Source: Paracoccaceae bacterium (GTDB lineage: Bacteria; Pseudomonadota; Alphaproteobacteria; Rhodobacterales; Rhodobacteraceae). From it: a stretch of 64,000 nucleotides of DNA. Both the position numbers and the translations under genes were made by a program. The notes beneath the pieces were generated by a model. It saw nothing but the letters and a program-made list of their open reading frames with translations, did not search any database and was not told where the DNA came from. The DNA is taken from assembly GCA_021648025.1 (NCBI GenBank), contig JAKITO010000002.1:62001-126000 (forward strand), given 5' to 3'. Shown here one piece after another: positions 1 through 7,299 of this stretch; the first letter of the stretch is position 1; each line of letters opens with the position of its first letter.

Positions 1-402
1 ATTTTCTGGGCCGTCATGGGCATGGGTCTTTTGATTTCGATCACCGGCCTGGCCTTGCTGTTTCCCTACAAGATCCAGATCATTGGTGACATCAATCAAA
101 TGGCCAATACGCTGGGCTTGCCGCAATTGCTTGGGTTTGGCGAATTGCAGACCGTACTGGCCGCGCAAGAGGAAATGCAACTGGCCCAGCTTTGGCATGC
201 CGGAATTGGCTTTGTGTTCATGACCATCATCCTTGCGCATATCTATCTTGGTTCGGTCGGCATGGAGGGTGCGTTGGATTCGATGACCAAAGGCACGGTT
301 GATGTGCAATGGGCCAAGGAACATCATGATATCTGGTATGACGAAATGTCCAAAACCTCGGCCAAAGCCGGGGAACAGGCGACCAAAAACACCCAGACCT
401 GA
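1..402 (+). CDS. Formate dehydrogenase gamma subunit (cytochrome b), C-terminal part
   Basis: This is the end of the membrane cytochrome b subunit of a respiratory formate dehydrogenase, which passes electrons from the catalytic subunits to quinone. The reading frame is open from base 1, so the start lies upstream of the window. The visible 133 residues contain two hydrophobic segments (VMGMGLLISITGLALLFP, and one around GIGFVFMTIILAHIYLG) with histidines placed as expected for haem ligation in this family (LWHAG and AHIYLG). The tail SVGMEGALDSM...VDVQWAKEHH is typical of FdoI/FdnI-type subunits in alphaproteobacteria. The tail after that is hydrophilic and Lys-rich. A two-component system follows 77 bases downstream on the same strand and may regulate the operon. 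The family call is by eye from the motifs. Confidence 0.85.
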   Translation: MFWAVMGMGLLISITGLALLFPYKIQIIGDINQMANTLGLPQLLGFGELQTVLAAQEEMQLAQLWHAGIGFVFMTIILAHIYLGSVGMEGALDSMTKGTVDVQWAKEHHDIWYDEMSKTSAKAGEQATKNTQT

Positions 403-479
403 ATTTTTGCCACCCTTGCAAGTCATCGCTTTTCAGCGCACCATAAGCCGCGTTCGCGGGATGTAACGGACCTTATGCT

Positions 480-1880
480 ATGAACACTCAAGGTGCGCCC
501 GTTCGGTCGCCACCCACCAGACAAGAAAGCGACTTTGGTGCCGATCTGGCGCTGGCGTCCATTCTCGTGGTTGATGATGAACCGGGAATGCGCAATTTCC
601 TGGTCAAGACGCTGTCGCCTCGCTGCAAGCGGGTCGAGGCCGCCAGCAATGTCGAAGAAGCAACCGCGGCTTTGGACAACAGCCATTTCGATATCGTTAT
701 CCTTGATAATGTGATGCCGGGTAAATCCGGCCTGGAATGGCTGCGTGAGCAGCGCCAGGTCGGGTTCTACGCCGATGCCATTCTGGTCACCGCATTCGCC
801 GATCTGGAAACCGCGATCAAAGCATTGCGGGCCGGGGCCGCCGATTTTGTCCTCAAACCGTTCCGCTCGAACCAGATACTAAACGCTGTGGCGCGCTCGA
901 TTGATCGCCAGCATCTGCAACGTGAGAACTATCTTTTGCGCCATGAATTGTCCTCTGAGGCGATGGAAGGCCGGGGTCGGTTGCTTGGCTCGTCTCAGGG
1001 CATCACCCATGTGCGCGAAACCCTGACAAGGGTTGCCGCCCAGTCAATCCCGATCCTGTTCACCGGCGACAGTGGCACCGGCAAAGAGATTGCGGCGCGC
1101 ACCCTTCACGCCATGTCCGACCGCGCGGATAAGCCATTCGTGCCGGTCAATTGCGCCGCCCACGCGCCGGATATCATCGCCAATGAACTGTTTGGCTATA
1201 TCAACCCCAGCAGCCCAAACCCCAGGGCAGGACATTCTGCGCGCCAGGACGGTCTGTTGTTCAACGCCCGGGGTGGCACCCTGTTTCTGGACGAAGTGGT
1301 CGAACTGCCCTTGCCGGTGCAGGCCAGCCTGCTGCGGGTGATCGAAGAAATGCGCATTCGTCCGATTGGTTCCACCCGCGAAGTGCCGCTGAATCTGCGG
1401 TTCATCTTTGCCACCAACGCCGATCTTGAAGCGGCCGTTGCCGCGGGGCGATTTCGCAAAGACCTGTATCACCGGATAAATGTTCTGAATATCCGCATGC
1501 CGACACTGGTGGAACGCAAAGGTGATATTGCTGAACTGGCGGGCATGTTCCTGCATAAGGTTTCCGGTGAACTGGGCCTGCCAAGCCTGCCATTGACCGA
1601 AGGCGTTCTGCTTAAACTTTGCTGTTACGACTGGCCCGGAAATGTGCGCGAATTGCGTAATCTGATCGAGCGGTCGCTGATCCTTGGTGAATTCCCCCCC
1701 GAGTTCTGCGACGCCGAGGAATGCGATTCCCCCGCCGCGGTAGATTCACTGCAAGCGGTCGAACGCCTGCATATCCTGTCGGTTCTGGATGCCTGCGACG
1801 GCAACCGCGCCGAAGCCGCCCGGCGCCTGGGTGTGTCGCGCAAAACCATCGACCGCAAATGCGCCATGTGGGATGCGTGA
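480..1880 (+). CDS. NtrC-family response regulator lacking the GAFTGA loop
   Basis: This 466-residue protein has a receiver domain (about 28-143; acidic pair D32/D33, phospho-acceptor D76 in ILDNVMPG, K in VLKPF), an AAA+ domain with Walker A GDSGTGK (196-202) and Walker B GGTLFLDE (265-272), and a Fis-type helix-turn-helix near the end (NRAEAARRLGVSRKTIDRK). It would activate transcription after phosphorylation by the kinase encoded next. The stretch after ELFG (236-239), where sigma-54 activators carry GAFTGA, reads YINPSSPNPRAGHS, so the sigma-54 contact loop is absent. Family members without this loop, such as Rhodobacter NtrC and HupR, work with sigma-70 polymerase or act differently; I infer the same here. 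The ATG at 480 has a weak Shine-Dalgarno sequence (CGGA). Its stop overlaps the kinase start by 8 bases. Confidence 0.9.
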   Translation: MNTQGAPVRSPPTRQESDFGADLALASILVVDDEPGMRNFLVKTLSPRCKRVEAASNVEEATAALDNSHFDIVILDNVMPGKSGLEWLREQRQVGFYADAILVTAFADLETAIKALRAGAADFVLKPFRSNQILNAVARSIDRQHLQRENYLLRHELSSEAMEGRGRLLGSSQGITHVRETLTRVAAQSIPILFTGDSGTGKEIAARTLHAMSDRADKPFVPVNCAAHAPDIIANELFGYINPSSPNPRAGHSARQDGLLFNARGGTLFLDEVVELPLPVQASLLRVIEEMRIRPIGSTREVPLNLRFIFATNADLEAAVAAGRFRKDLYHRINVLNIRMPTLVERKGDIAELAGMFLHKVSGELGLPSLPLTEGVLLKLCCYDWPGNVRELRNLIERSLILGEFPPEFCDAEECDSPAAVDSLQAVERLHILSVLDACDGNRAEAARRLGVSRKTIDRKCAMWDA

Positions 1881-3912
1881 TGCCAGTGATACCGTTGAAA
1901 CGCCGGTAACGGCGCTGGCAAAATCACGCCTGCCCTGGCGCAAATCGGTCCGGGTCCGGTTGTTGTCAATCGCTTTGCTGCCGATGCTGGTGGTAATGCC
2001 GCTGTTTTTGGGGCTGGTGGCGGCCAATTGGTCGTCCCGCTTTGACCGATTGTTGATCGCCAAGGTCAACGGAGAGCTGACCATCGCCCATCAGTTCCTG
2101 AGTGCATTGCGCGAATTGTCCAGCGAAAGGGTGGCCGCGCTTGGTGCCTCGGCTGCGTTTGCCAAAATGCAGGCAGACGGCGACAGCACCCAAATGGCCG
2201 CGTTTCTTGAGACCGAGCGGGTCCGCCTTGGGTTCGATTTCCTGTATCATGTGGACCCGAACGGTACGGTATTGTCCGCCCCACCCGACTCCATGCCGTC
2301 AGAGCATATGAAATGGCCAGTGGTGCGCGCCGCCATCAACGGGCAAGGCACAACCGAAGTGGATATTTTCCAGGCCGACGACCTGACTGCCTTGTCACCG
2401 ACGCTGGCCGATATGGCCCGGATAAAGCTGGTCCCGACCAAAGCCGCCTTGCCGACAACCCGCACTTTTGAACCACGTGGTATGGTGGTGCATACGGCGA
2501 CGCCGGTAAAAGGCGGGCAGGGGGTTCTGGTGGCTGGCACCCTGTTGAACCGCAATCTGAAATTCATCGACACGATCAATGATCTGGTTTACCCGGCCGC
2601 CAGCCTGACCGAAGGCAGCCGGGGCACGGCCACCTTGTTTCTTGAAGACGTTCGGATCTCCACAAACGTGCGCCTGTTTGAAAACGTCCGCGCCTTGGGA
2701 ACCCGGGTTTCTGTCGAAGTACGCTCAAGTGTGCTGGACCAGGGCCATGTCTGGCTGGACCGGGCGTTTGTGGTCAATGACTGGTATATCTCGGCGTATG
2801 AGCCGATTATCGACAGTTTTGGTGCGCGGGTGGGGATGCTTTATGTCGGTTTCCTGGACAGTCCTTTTCGCGCCGCCAAGGCCCGGACGTTGTGGATGAT
2901 CGCCGCCGGATTTGTGGTGCTGATTGCCCTGTCGGTGCCGATATTCCTGCGCGTGGCGCGCGGGATTTTTCATCCGCTGGAGGATATGGTGGCAACCATC
3001 GGCAAGGTCGAACAGGGTGATTTGGGGGCGCGATCGCGCAGTATTGGCAATGATGACGAGATTGCGCAAGTTTCCGGCCATCTTGATCTGTTGCTGGACC
3101 GGGTACAGCAACGCGACCGCGAACAGCGCAATTGGGCCCGCGAGTTGAACGATCGGGTTGATGAGCGAACGCGCGAATTACGCGAGGCCAATCAACGGCT
3201 TGAGGCGACGACCAAACAATTGGTCGTGTCCGAAAAACTGGCGGCGGTGGGTGAAATTACCGCCGGGATTGCGCATGAGATCAACAACCCTATCGCGGTC
3301 ATTCAGGGCAATCTGGACGTGATCCGCGAAGAATTGGGCGCCGGGGCGGATGCCATGAAGGTTGAGTTTGGCCTGATTTACGAACAGGTGCATCTTATCA
3401 ATATTCTGGTCAACAAGCTGCTGCAATTTGCCCGGCCCGAAGAATACGCCGGGGTGATCGACCAGCATGTGCCCAATGAGGTGGTCAACGATTGCATTCC
3501 TTTGGTGCAGCACCTTCTGAACAAGGTCCAAATAACATTGGAACTGGACCTTAGGGCGGACCGCCTGGTGGCGATGAACCGGACCGAGTTGCAGCAGGTT
3601 CTGATCAACCTTCTGGTCAACGCGATCCACGCCATGCCGGATGGCGGACGTCTGTTGCTACGGTCTGTGAACCACGACCATGAAGGGGTTGAGGGGGTCG
3701 AGGTCGAGGTGACAGATACCGGGTCGGGCATGACGGCACAGGTGATCGACAACATTTTCGATCCGTTCTTCACCACCAAACAAAGCGAAGGCACCGGGCT
3801 TGGCCTGTCGATATCTCAGAAACTGGTAAGCAGGAGTGGCGGACATATCCGGGTAAAGAGTAAGCCGGGGAGCGGCACCAGCTTTAATATCTGGGTGCCG
3901 TGTACGGAATAA
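1873..3912 (+). CDS. Membrane sensor histidine kinase, partner of the preceding regulator
   Basis: This 679-residue kinase has an N-terminal transmembrane helix (about 29-50), a periplasmic sensory region of roughly 290 residues that looks like a Cache-type domain, a second transmembrane helix (about 340-358), a HAMP segment (FHPLEDMVATIGKVEQGDLG), a coiled coil, an H-box with the phospho-accepting H468 in GIAHEINNP, and an ATPase domain with N box NLLVNAIHAM, DTGSGM and GTGLGLSIS. I start it at the ATG inside the end of the regulator gene (ATGCGTGA overlap) rather than at 1789, because the upstream 28 residues are low-complexity and out of place. The overlap implies translational coupling. 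The signal is unknown; the neighbouring formate dehydrogenase gene suggests formate or a redox-linked ligand, but nothing in the sequence proves it. Confidence 0.88.
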   Translation: MRDASDTVETPVTALAKSRLPWRKSVRVRLLSIALLPMLVVMPLFLGLVAANWSSRFDRLLIAKVNGELTIAHQFLSALRELSSERVAALGASAAFAKMQADGDSTQMAAFLETERVRLGFDFLYHVDPNGTVLSAPPDSMPSEHMKWPVVRAAINGQGTTEVDIFQADDLTALSPTLADMARIKLVPTKAALPTTRTFEPRGMVVHTATPVKGGQGVLVAGTLLNRNLKFIDTINDLVYPAASLTEGSRGTATLFLEDVRISTNVRLFENVRALGTRVSVEVRSSVLDQGHVWLDRAFVVNDWYISAYEPIIDSFGARVGMLYVGFLDSPFRAAKARTLWMIAAGFVVLIALSVPIFLRVARGIFHPLEDMVATIGKVEQGDLGARSRSIGNDDEIAQVSGHLDLLLDRVQQRDREQRNWARELNDRVDERTRELREANQRLEATTKQLVVSEKLAAVGEITAGIAHEINNPIAVIQGNLDVIREELGAGADAMKVEFGLIYEQVHLINILVNKLLQFARPEEYAGVIDQHVPNEVVNDCIPLVQHLLNKVQITLELDLRADRLVAMNRTELQQVLINLLVNAIHAMPDGGRLLLRSVNHDHEGVEGVEVEVTDTGSGMTAQVIDNIFDPFFTTKQSEGTGLGLSISQKLVSRSGGHIRVKSKPGSGTSFNIWVPCTE

Positions 3913-3917
3913 GGACT

Positions 3918-3937
3918 GCGGGTTCTCCCCCGCTTTT
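3918..3937 (+). terminator. Rho-independent terminator after the histidine kinase
   Basis: A GCGGG arm (3918-3922) pairs with CCCGC (3929-3933) across a six-base loop and is followed by TTTT. It lies directly after the kinase stop codon and in the 29-base gap to the convergent aminotransferase gene, so it fits a terminator for the two-component operon. Confidence 0.7.
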
Positions 3938-3941
3938 CACC

Positions 3942-5270
3942 TTATACTTTGGGCAGGGCCATTTCCACGGCTTTGGAAAGTTTTGAGATCAATTCATCCA
4001 CATGGGATTGATCAATGATAAAAGGTGGCGCCAGCAGGATATGATCACCCCGCAGCCCGTCGACGGTGCCAGTGCCCGGATAACATATCAACCCCGCCTC
4101 AAATGCGTGTTGCTTGATCGAGGCGGCCAGTTTCAGGCCTGGATCAAACGGTTCCTTGGTGTCGCAGTCCCGTACCAGTTCGATCGCCTGAAACAACCCG
4201 CGTCCGCGGATATCGCCGATATGTGGGTGGTGGCCAAATTCGGCCTGCAACCCGGTGTGCAATGCGGCCCCCATGACGCGAACATTATCCAGCAGGCCAC
4301 GTTCGGCGATGGTTTTCAGAACCGCCGCACTGGCCGCTGTGGCCAGGGCATGGCCCATATAGGTGTGGCCGTGCTGGAAAAACCCGGATCCCTTTGACAC
4401 CGCGTCATAGATAAACCCCTGGCACAGCATCGCGCCAATCGGCTGATACCCGGCCCCCAACCCTTTGGCGATGGTGGTGATGTCAGGGCTGATGCCTTCG
4501 GTTGTCGCGCCAAACAATGTGCCGGTCCGGCCCATGCCGCACATCACTTCGTCCAGTATCAGCAGCACGCCGTACTGGTCACAAATCTCGCGGATACGTT
4601 TGAAATACCCCGGCGTGGCCGTCACCGCCCCCAGGCTGGCCCCGACCACCGGTTCGGCGATGAAACACATCACGCTGCCCGGTGGATGGGTCAGGATTTG
4701 TGTTTCCAATTCATTGGCAACCCGCAGGCCGTAGGCTTCAACCGTTTCATCCGGCCCGCGGTCCCGGTACTCAAAACAGGGCGCAATCTGGCTGGTTTCG
4801 ATCAACAAGGGTTGGAATTGCGCGCGCCGCTGCGCATTGCCGCCTGCCGCCAGTGCGCCCAGCGTATTGCCATGATAGCTTTGACGCCGCGAAATGATGT
4901 GGTGGCGCTCAGGTTCGCCAATCTCAAGGAAATACTGCCGCGCCAGTTTGATTGCCGCCTCAACCGCCTCGGACCCGCCCGAGACCAGATACACCCGGCT
5001 CAGGCCCGGCGGCGCCTGAGCGATCAGCAAATCCGCCAGCTCTTCTGCCGGGTCCGAGGTGAAGAACCCGGTATGTGCAAAGGCCAGTTGATCCAGTTGC
5101 GCGTGCATGGCCGCACGCACGGATTGGTCCGAATGACCAAGGCAAGACACCGCCGCCCCGCCCGAGCCATCAAGATACCGTTTGCCGGTTTCGTCGATGA
5201 TATACGGCCCGTCGCCTTTTACGGCCCGGGGCAGGCTGGATCCAGTAGAGCGACCAAAGATATGTGACAT
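3942..5270 (-). CDS. Class III PLP-dependent aminotransferase
   Basis: This 442-residue fold-type I enzyme carries the class III hallmarks: substrate/PLP region LVSGGSEAVEAAIKLARQY (about 96-114), D240 in LILDEVMCGMGRTG, and PLP lysine K269 in TTIAKGLGAGYQP. It should transfer an amino group between an omega-amino acid, diamine or beta-amino acid and a keto acid in the cytoplasm. It matches the group usually named aspartate aminotransferase family protein in Rhodobacteraceae, which includes enzymes for taurine, beta-alanine or diaminobutyrate, and the substrate cannot be read from sequence. The gene stands alone; upstream (5271-5535) there is a hairpin with three copies of GATGGGTG that may be a regulatory site. 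Length is normal for the family and no defect is seen. Confidence 0.85.
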   Translation of the reverse strand: MSHIFGRSTGSSLPRAVKGDGPYIIDETGKRYLDGSGGAAVSCLGHSDQSVRAAMHAQLDQLAFAHTGFFTSDPAEELADLLIAQAPPGLSRVYLVSGGSEAVEAAIKLARQYFLEIGEPERHHIISRRQSYHGNTLGALAAGGNAQRRAQFQPLLIETSQIAPCFEYRDRGPDETVEAYGLRVANELETQILTHPPGSVMCFIAEPVVGASLGAVTATPGYFKRIREICDQYGVLLILDEVMCGMGRTGTLFGATTEGISPDITTIAKGLGAGYQPIGAMLCQGFIYDAVSKGSGFFQHGHTYMGHALATAASAAVLKTIAERGLLDNVRVMGAALHTGLQAEFGHHPHIGDIRGRGLFQAIELVRDCDTKEPFDPGLKLAASIKQHAFEAGLICYPGTGTVDGLRGDHILLAPPFIIDQSHVDELISKLSKAVEMALPKV

Positions 5271-5321
5271 GATGAAGTCAAGGCCTTTCGTGCGGTTTGG
5301 GGGGTATCAGGGTGGGCATAA

Positions 5322-5364
5322 GATGGGTGGTTTCACCCATCATTTCTGACGTTGATGATGGGTG
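5322..5364. repeat. Three GATGGGTG repeats, two forming a perfect hairpin
   Basis: GATGGGTG (5322-5329) and its exact complement CACCCATC (5334-5341) form an 8-base stem with a four-base GTTT loop; a third direct copy of GATGGGTG sits at 5357-5364. The array starts 52 bases upstream of the aminotransferase start codon, in its 5' untranslated or promoter region. It could be a repressor operator or a leader hairpin. The function is inference. Confidence 0.5.
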
Positions 5365-5458
5365 CAAGCCCCTGAGTGTCTGATTCAAAATCCCAGGCTG
5401 GTGCAAATTGGCAAACTTTGTGGGGAAGGGCGCGCAAGGCGTGGATTAGTTGGTTTGG

Positions 5459-5474
5459 CATGATAGGTATCATG
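5459..5474. promoter_or_regulatory. 16-bp perfect palindrome, possible operator
   Basis: CATGATA and TATCATG flank a central GG, giving a 7-bp perfect inverted repeat 62 bases upstream of the ATG of the His-rich secreted protein. Position and symmetry suit a dimeric repressor or activator. It does not match an operator that I can name. Confidence 0.45.
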
Positions 5475-5535
5475 TGCTGATCGGGGCCGATCTGGCAAGA
5501 GGGCACAAGTAAATGTCATTCAAAAGGACACACCG

Positions 5536-6129
5536 ATGAAGATGAAAAATACAGGTATCACCTTGGCCGCTGTTTTGGTTTTTGGCATTTCCACCCCGGT
5601 GCTGGCGCAATCGCCAACCGGTCACGACAGCACAAACCATTCAGCGCACAGTGGGCAAAGCTCACAAGGAGCCGATGTTGCCCGGGCGGCTCCAACCGAA
5701 ACCGGCCAATCTGCGTTTGCGGCCATCGCCGAGATTGTCGCGCTGTTGCAGGCCGATCCGCATACGGATTGGCACCGGGTAAACATCGACGCCTTGCGCG
5801 CGCATCTTGTGGATATGAACGCCGTCACCTTGTTGTCTGACGTTACCACCAGCCATGTCGATGGCGGGGCGGTGTTCGAGGTCACGTCTTTGGACGCCAA
5901 AATCACCGGCTCGATCCGTCGGATGCTGGTGGCGCATGGGGCGACCATGTCGGGGGCTGACGGTATGGACATGGAATCGGTTGAGGTTGAAGGCGGTGCG
6001 CGGATGACGGTGACCGGGCCAGATCCGGCGATGATCCGCGGTTTGGGTTTTTTTGGTGTGATGACTTTGGGTGTCCACCATCCGGCGCATCATATGGCGC
6101 TGGCCTCGGGGGCTGACCCGCATCAATAG
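5536..6129 (+). CDS. Secreted His- and Met-rich protein of unknown function
   Basis: I do not recognise the family. The 197-residue product starts with a clear Sec signal peptide (KMKNTG then a hydrophobic stretch, cleavage after PVLAQ, about residue 25), followed by a His/Ser-rich linker (GHDSTNHSAHSGQ), a central domain rich in Asp, Met and Val (LLQADPHTDWHRVNIDALRAHLVDM), a segment with GADGMDMESVEVEGG, and a His-rich tail (HHPAHHMALASGADPHQ). The His and Met clusters suggest binding of copper or another metal in the periplasm. The central part resembles small periplasmic proteins described only as hypothetical in marine alphaproteobacteria. An AAAGGA Shine-Dalgarno eight bases before the ATG supports the start. 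It is monocistronic, with a palindrome upstream. Confidence 0.6.
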   Translation: MKMKNTGITLAAVLVFGISTPVLAQSPTGHDSTNHSAHSGQSSQGADVARAAPTETGQSAFAAIAEIVALLQADPHTDWHRVNIDALRAHLVDMNAVTLLSDVTTSHVDGGAVFEVTSLDAKITGSIRRMLVAHGATMSGADGMDMESVEVEGGARMTVTGPDPAMIRGLGFFGVMTLGVHHPAHHMALASGADPHQ

Positions 6130-6141
6130 CCCGCATCAATA
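6118..6141. repeat. 11-bp direct duplication spanning a stop codon
   Basis: CCGCATCAATA occurs at 6118-6128 and again at 6131-6141. The first copy holds most of the TAG stop of the His-rich protein gene. This looks like a small tandem duplication of the gene end. The 93-base gap that follows, to the convergent AttH-like gene, holds only a weak AAGGT/ACCTT hairpin (6153-6165). Confidence 0.6.
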
Positions 6142-6222
6142 ACAGGAATGCTAAGGTGAAACCTTTGGCGCTGTGGTGACGGATACGGGCGGCGCAGTCT
6201 GCCGGACCAACCGGTAAGATCG

Positions 6223-7299
6223 CTATTCATACCCGGTCATCTCCAGATACCCGACGCCACTATGGCTGCCGCTTACCTGTACCGGCCCTTCCCAATAGGG
6301 GAAACTTGTGCCCATCCAGGCCTGTTCATTCAGGGCAGTAACGATAACATCCACCCCCATTTGCGCCAGTCTGACCCGCCAGATCACCGGAATGTCACGC
6401 CCTTCAACCTGCGTATATTCCAGCGGATCAAGCTGTAACATATCCCCGTCAATCGCCATGACGCTGCCATCGCTGTTGATCCAGGTCCCGGATACAAACG
6501 GCGCTTCACCGCCGCGCAATGCAAAACCCATCATTTTTGCGCCGTCCGAAAATGACAATGAAAACCAATCCCACCCGGTCTGATCCGCCGCCAATGGCTG
6601 GCTCGACCATTCCCGGTCAAGCCAGCCTTGCCCCGTAACCTTCACTTTGCCACCCGGCAGGTGCAACACGCCTTCAACCTGGTAAGACGGCTGAGAGTAA
6701 TAATGGCTGGCCTGTCCGGCGGCCGATTTCACTGAATAGCCATCCACACCATGCAGCACCAAGGGACCGGTGGCTGCAAGCCTCAGATCATAGGCGAAGT
6801 TTACCCCACTTGCCTGCAAATCCAGCCTGTTCAGGTCATCGCCACTCATGCGCCATTCGTCAATCCAGGCCTCGAACGGTGCGGCGTTCACACCCGCCTG
6901 GCCAATGCCGCCACGCGCCATACGTTCGGCCACGAAATGGCGGTCAGGCGTGGTCAGGGCCGCATGACCCATCCACATTTGCGGGCTTTGCCAGCCGGGC
7001 GCTTCCTGTGGCTTCAGCGCCAGGCGGAACAATGTCCATTGCACGCCGTAATCGCGCCCGTCATCGCCGCGCAAATTTGCCGTCAGATACCACCATTCGA
7101 TGCGAAAATCCGGGTGTGCGCCGTGATCTGCCGGGAACTCCAGGCGATAGGTCGCGTCCGGCGTGGCAAATCCGGTCGCGTCGCTGCCCAGTCCTGCGAA
7201 ACCCTGGCCGGCAAAGCCTTGTGCCAGTAAGGAAAAGGGGGCCAACCACAACATTCCCAGCACCAGCCCGCACTGTATTGCCCATGCCCTAACGCTCAT
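6223..7299 (-). CDS. AttH/CrtC-like lipocalin-domain secreted protein
   Basis: This protein of 358 residues belongs to the secreted hydrolase-like family that includes AttH and carotenoid 1,2-hydratase CrtC. After an N-terminal hydrophobic signal (AIQCGLVLGMLWLAPFSLLA) comes the family signature FPADHGAHPDFRIEWWYLTANL (in shortened form: DHG-HP-FR-EWWYLT) and later LDREWSSQPL with GWDWFSL. Such proteins bind or modify hydrophobic ligands and typically accompany an FtsX-type ABC exporter. Here the permease gene overlaps the start by 11 bases. I start at the ATG at 7299, inside the permease end, and not at the upstream codon at 7335. With the next two genes it forms an AttEFGH-like system. The substrate is unknown; a lipid or other hydrophobic compound is the family expectation. 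Confidence 0.78.
   Translation of the reverse strand: MSVRAWAIQCGLVLGMLWLAPFSLLAQGFAGQGFAGLGSDATGFATPDATYRLEFPADHGAHPDFRIEWWYLTANLRGDDGRDYGVQWTLFRLALKPQEAPGWQSPQMWMGHAALTTPDRHFVAERMARGGIGQAGVNAAPFEAWIDEWRMSGDDLNRLDLQASGVNFAYDLRLAATGPLVLHGVDGYSVKSAAGQASHYYSQPSYQVEGVLHLPGGKVKVTGQGWLDREWSSQPLAADQTGWDWFSLSFSDGAKMMGFALRGGEAPFVSGTWINSDGSVMAIDGDMLQLDPLEYTQVEGRDIPVIWRVRLAQMGVDVIVTALNEQAWMGTSFPYWEGPVQVSGSHSGVGYLEMTGYE

Noticed and set aside
4686-5267. 193-residue plus-strand frame opposite the aminotransferase
   Set aside because: Shadow of a class III aminotransferase with intact motifs.
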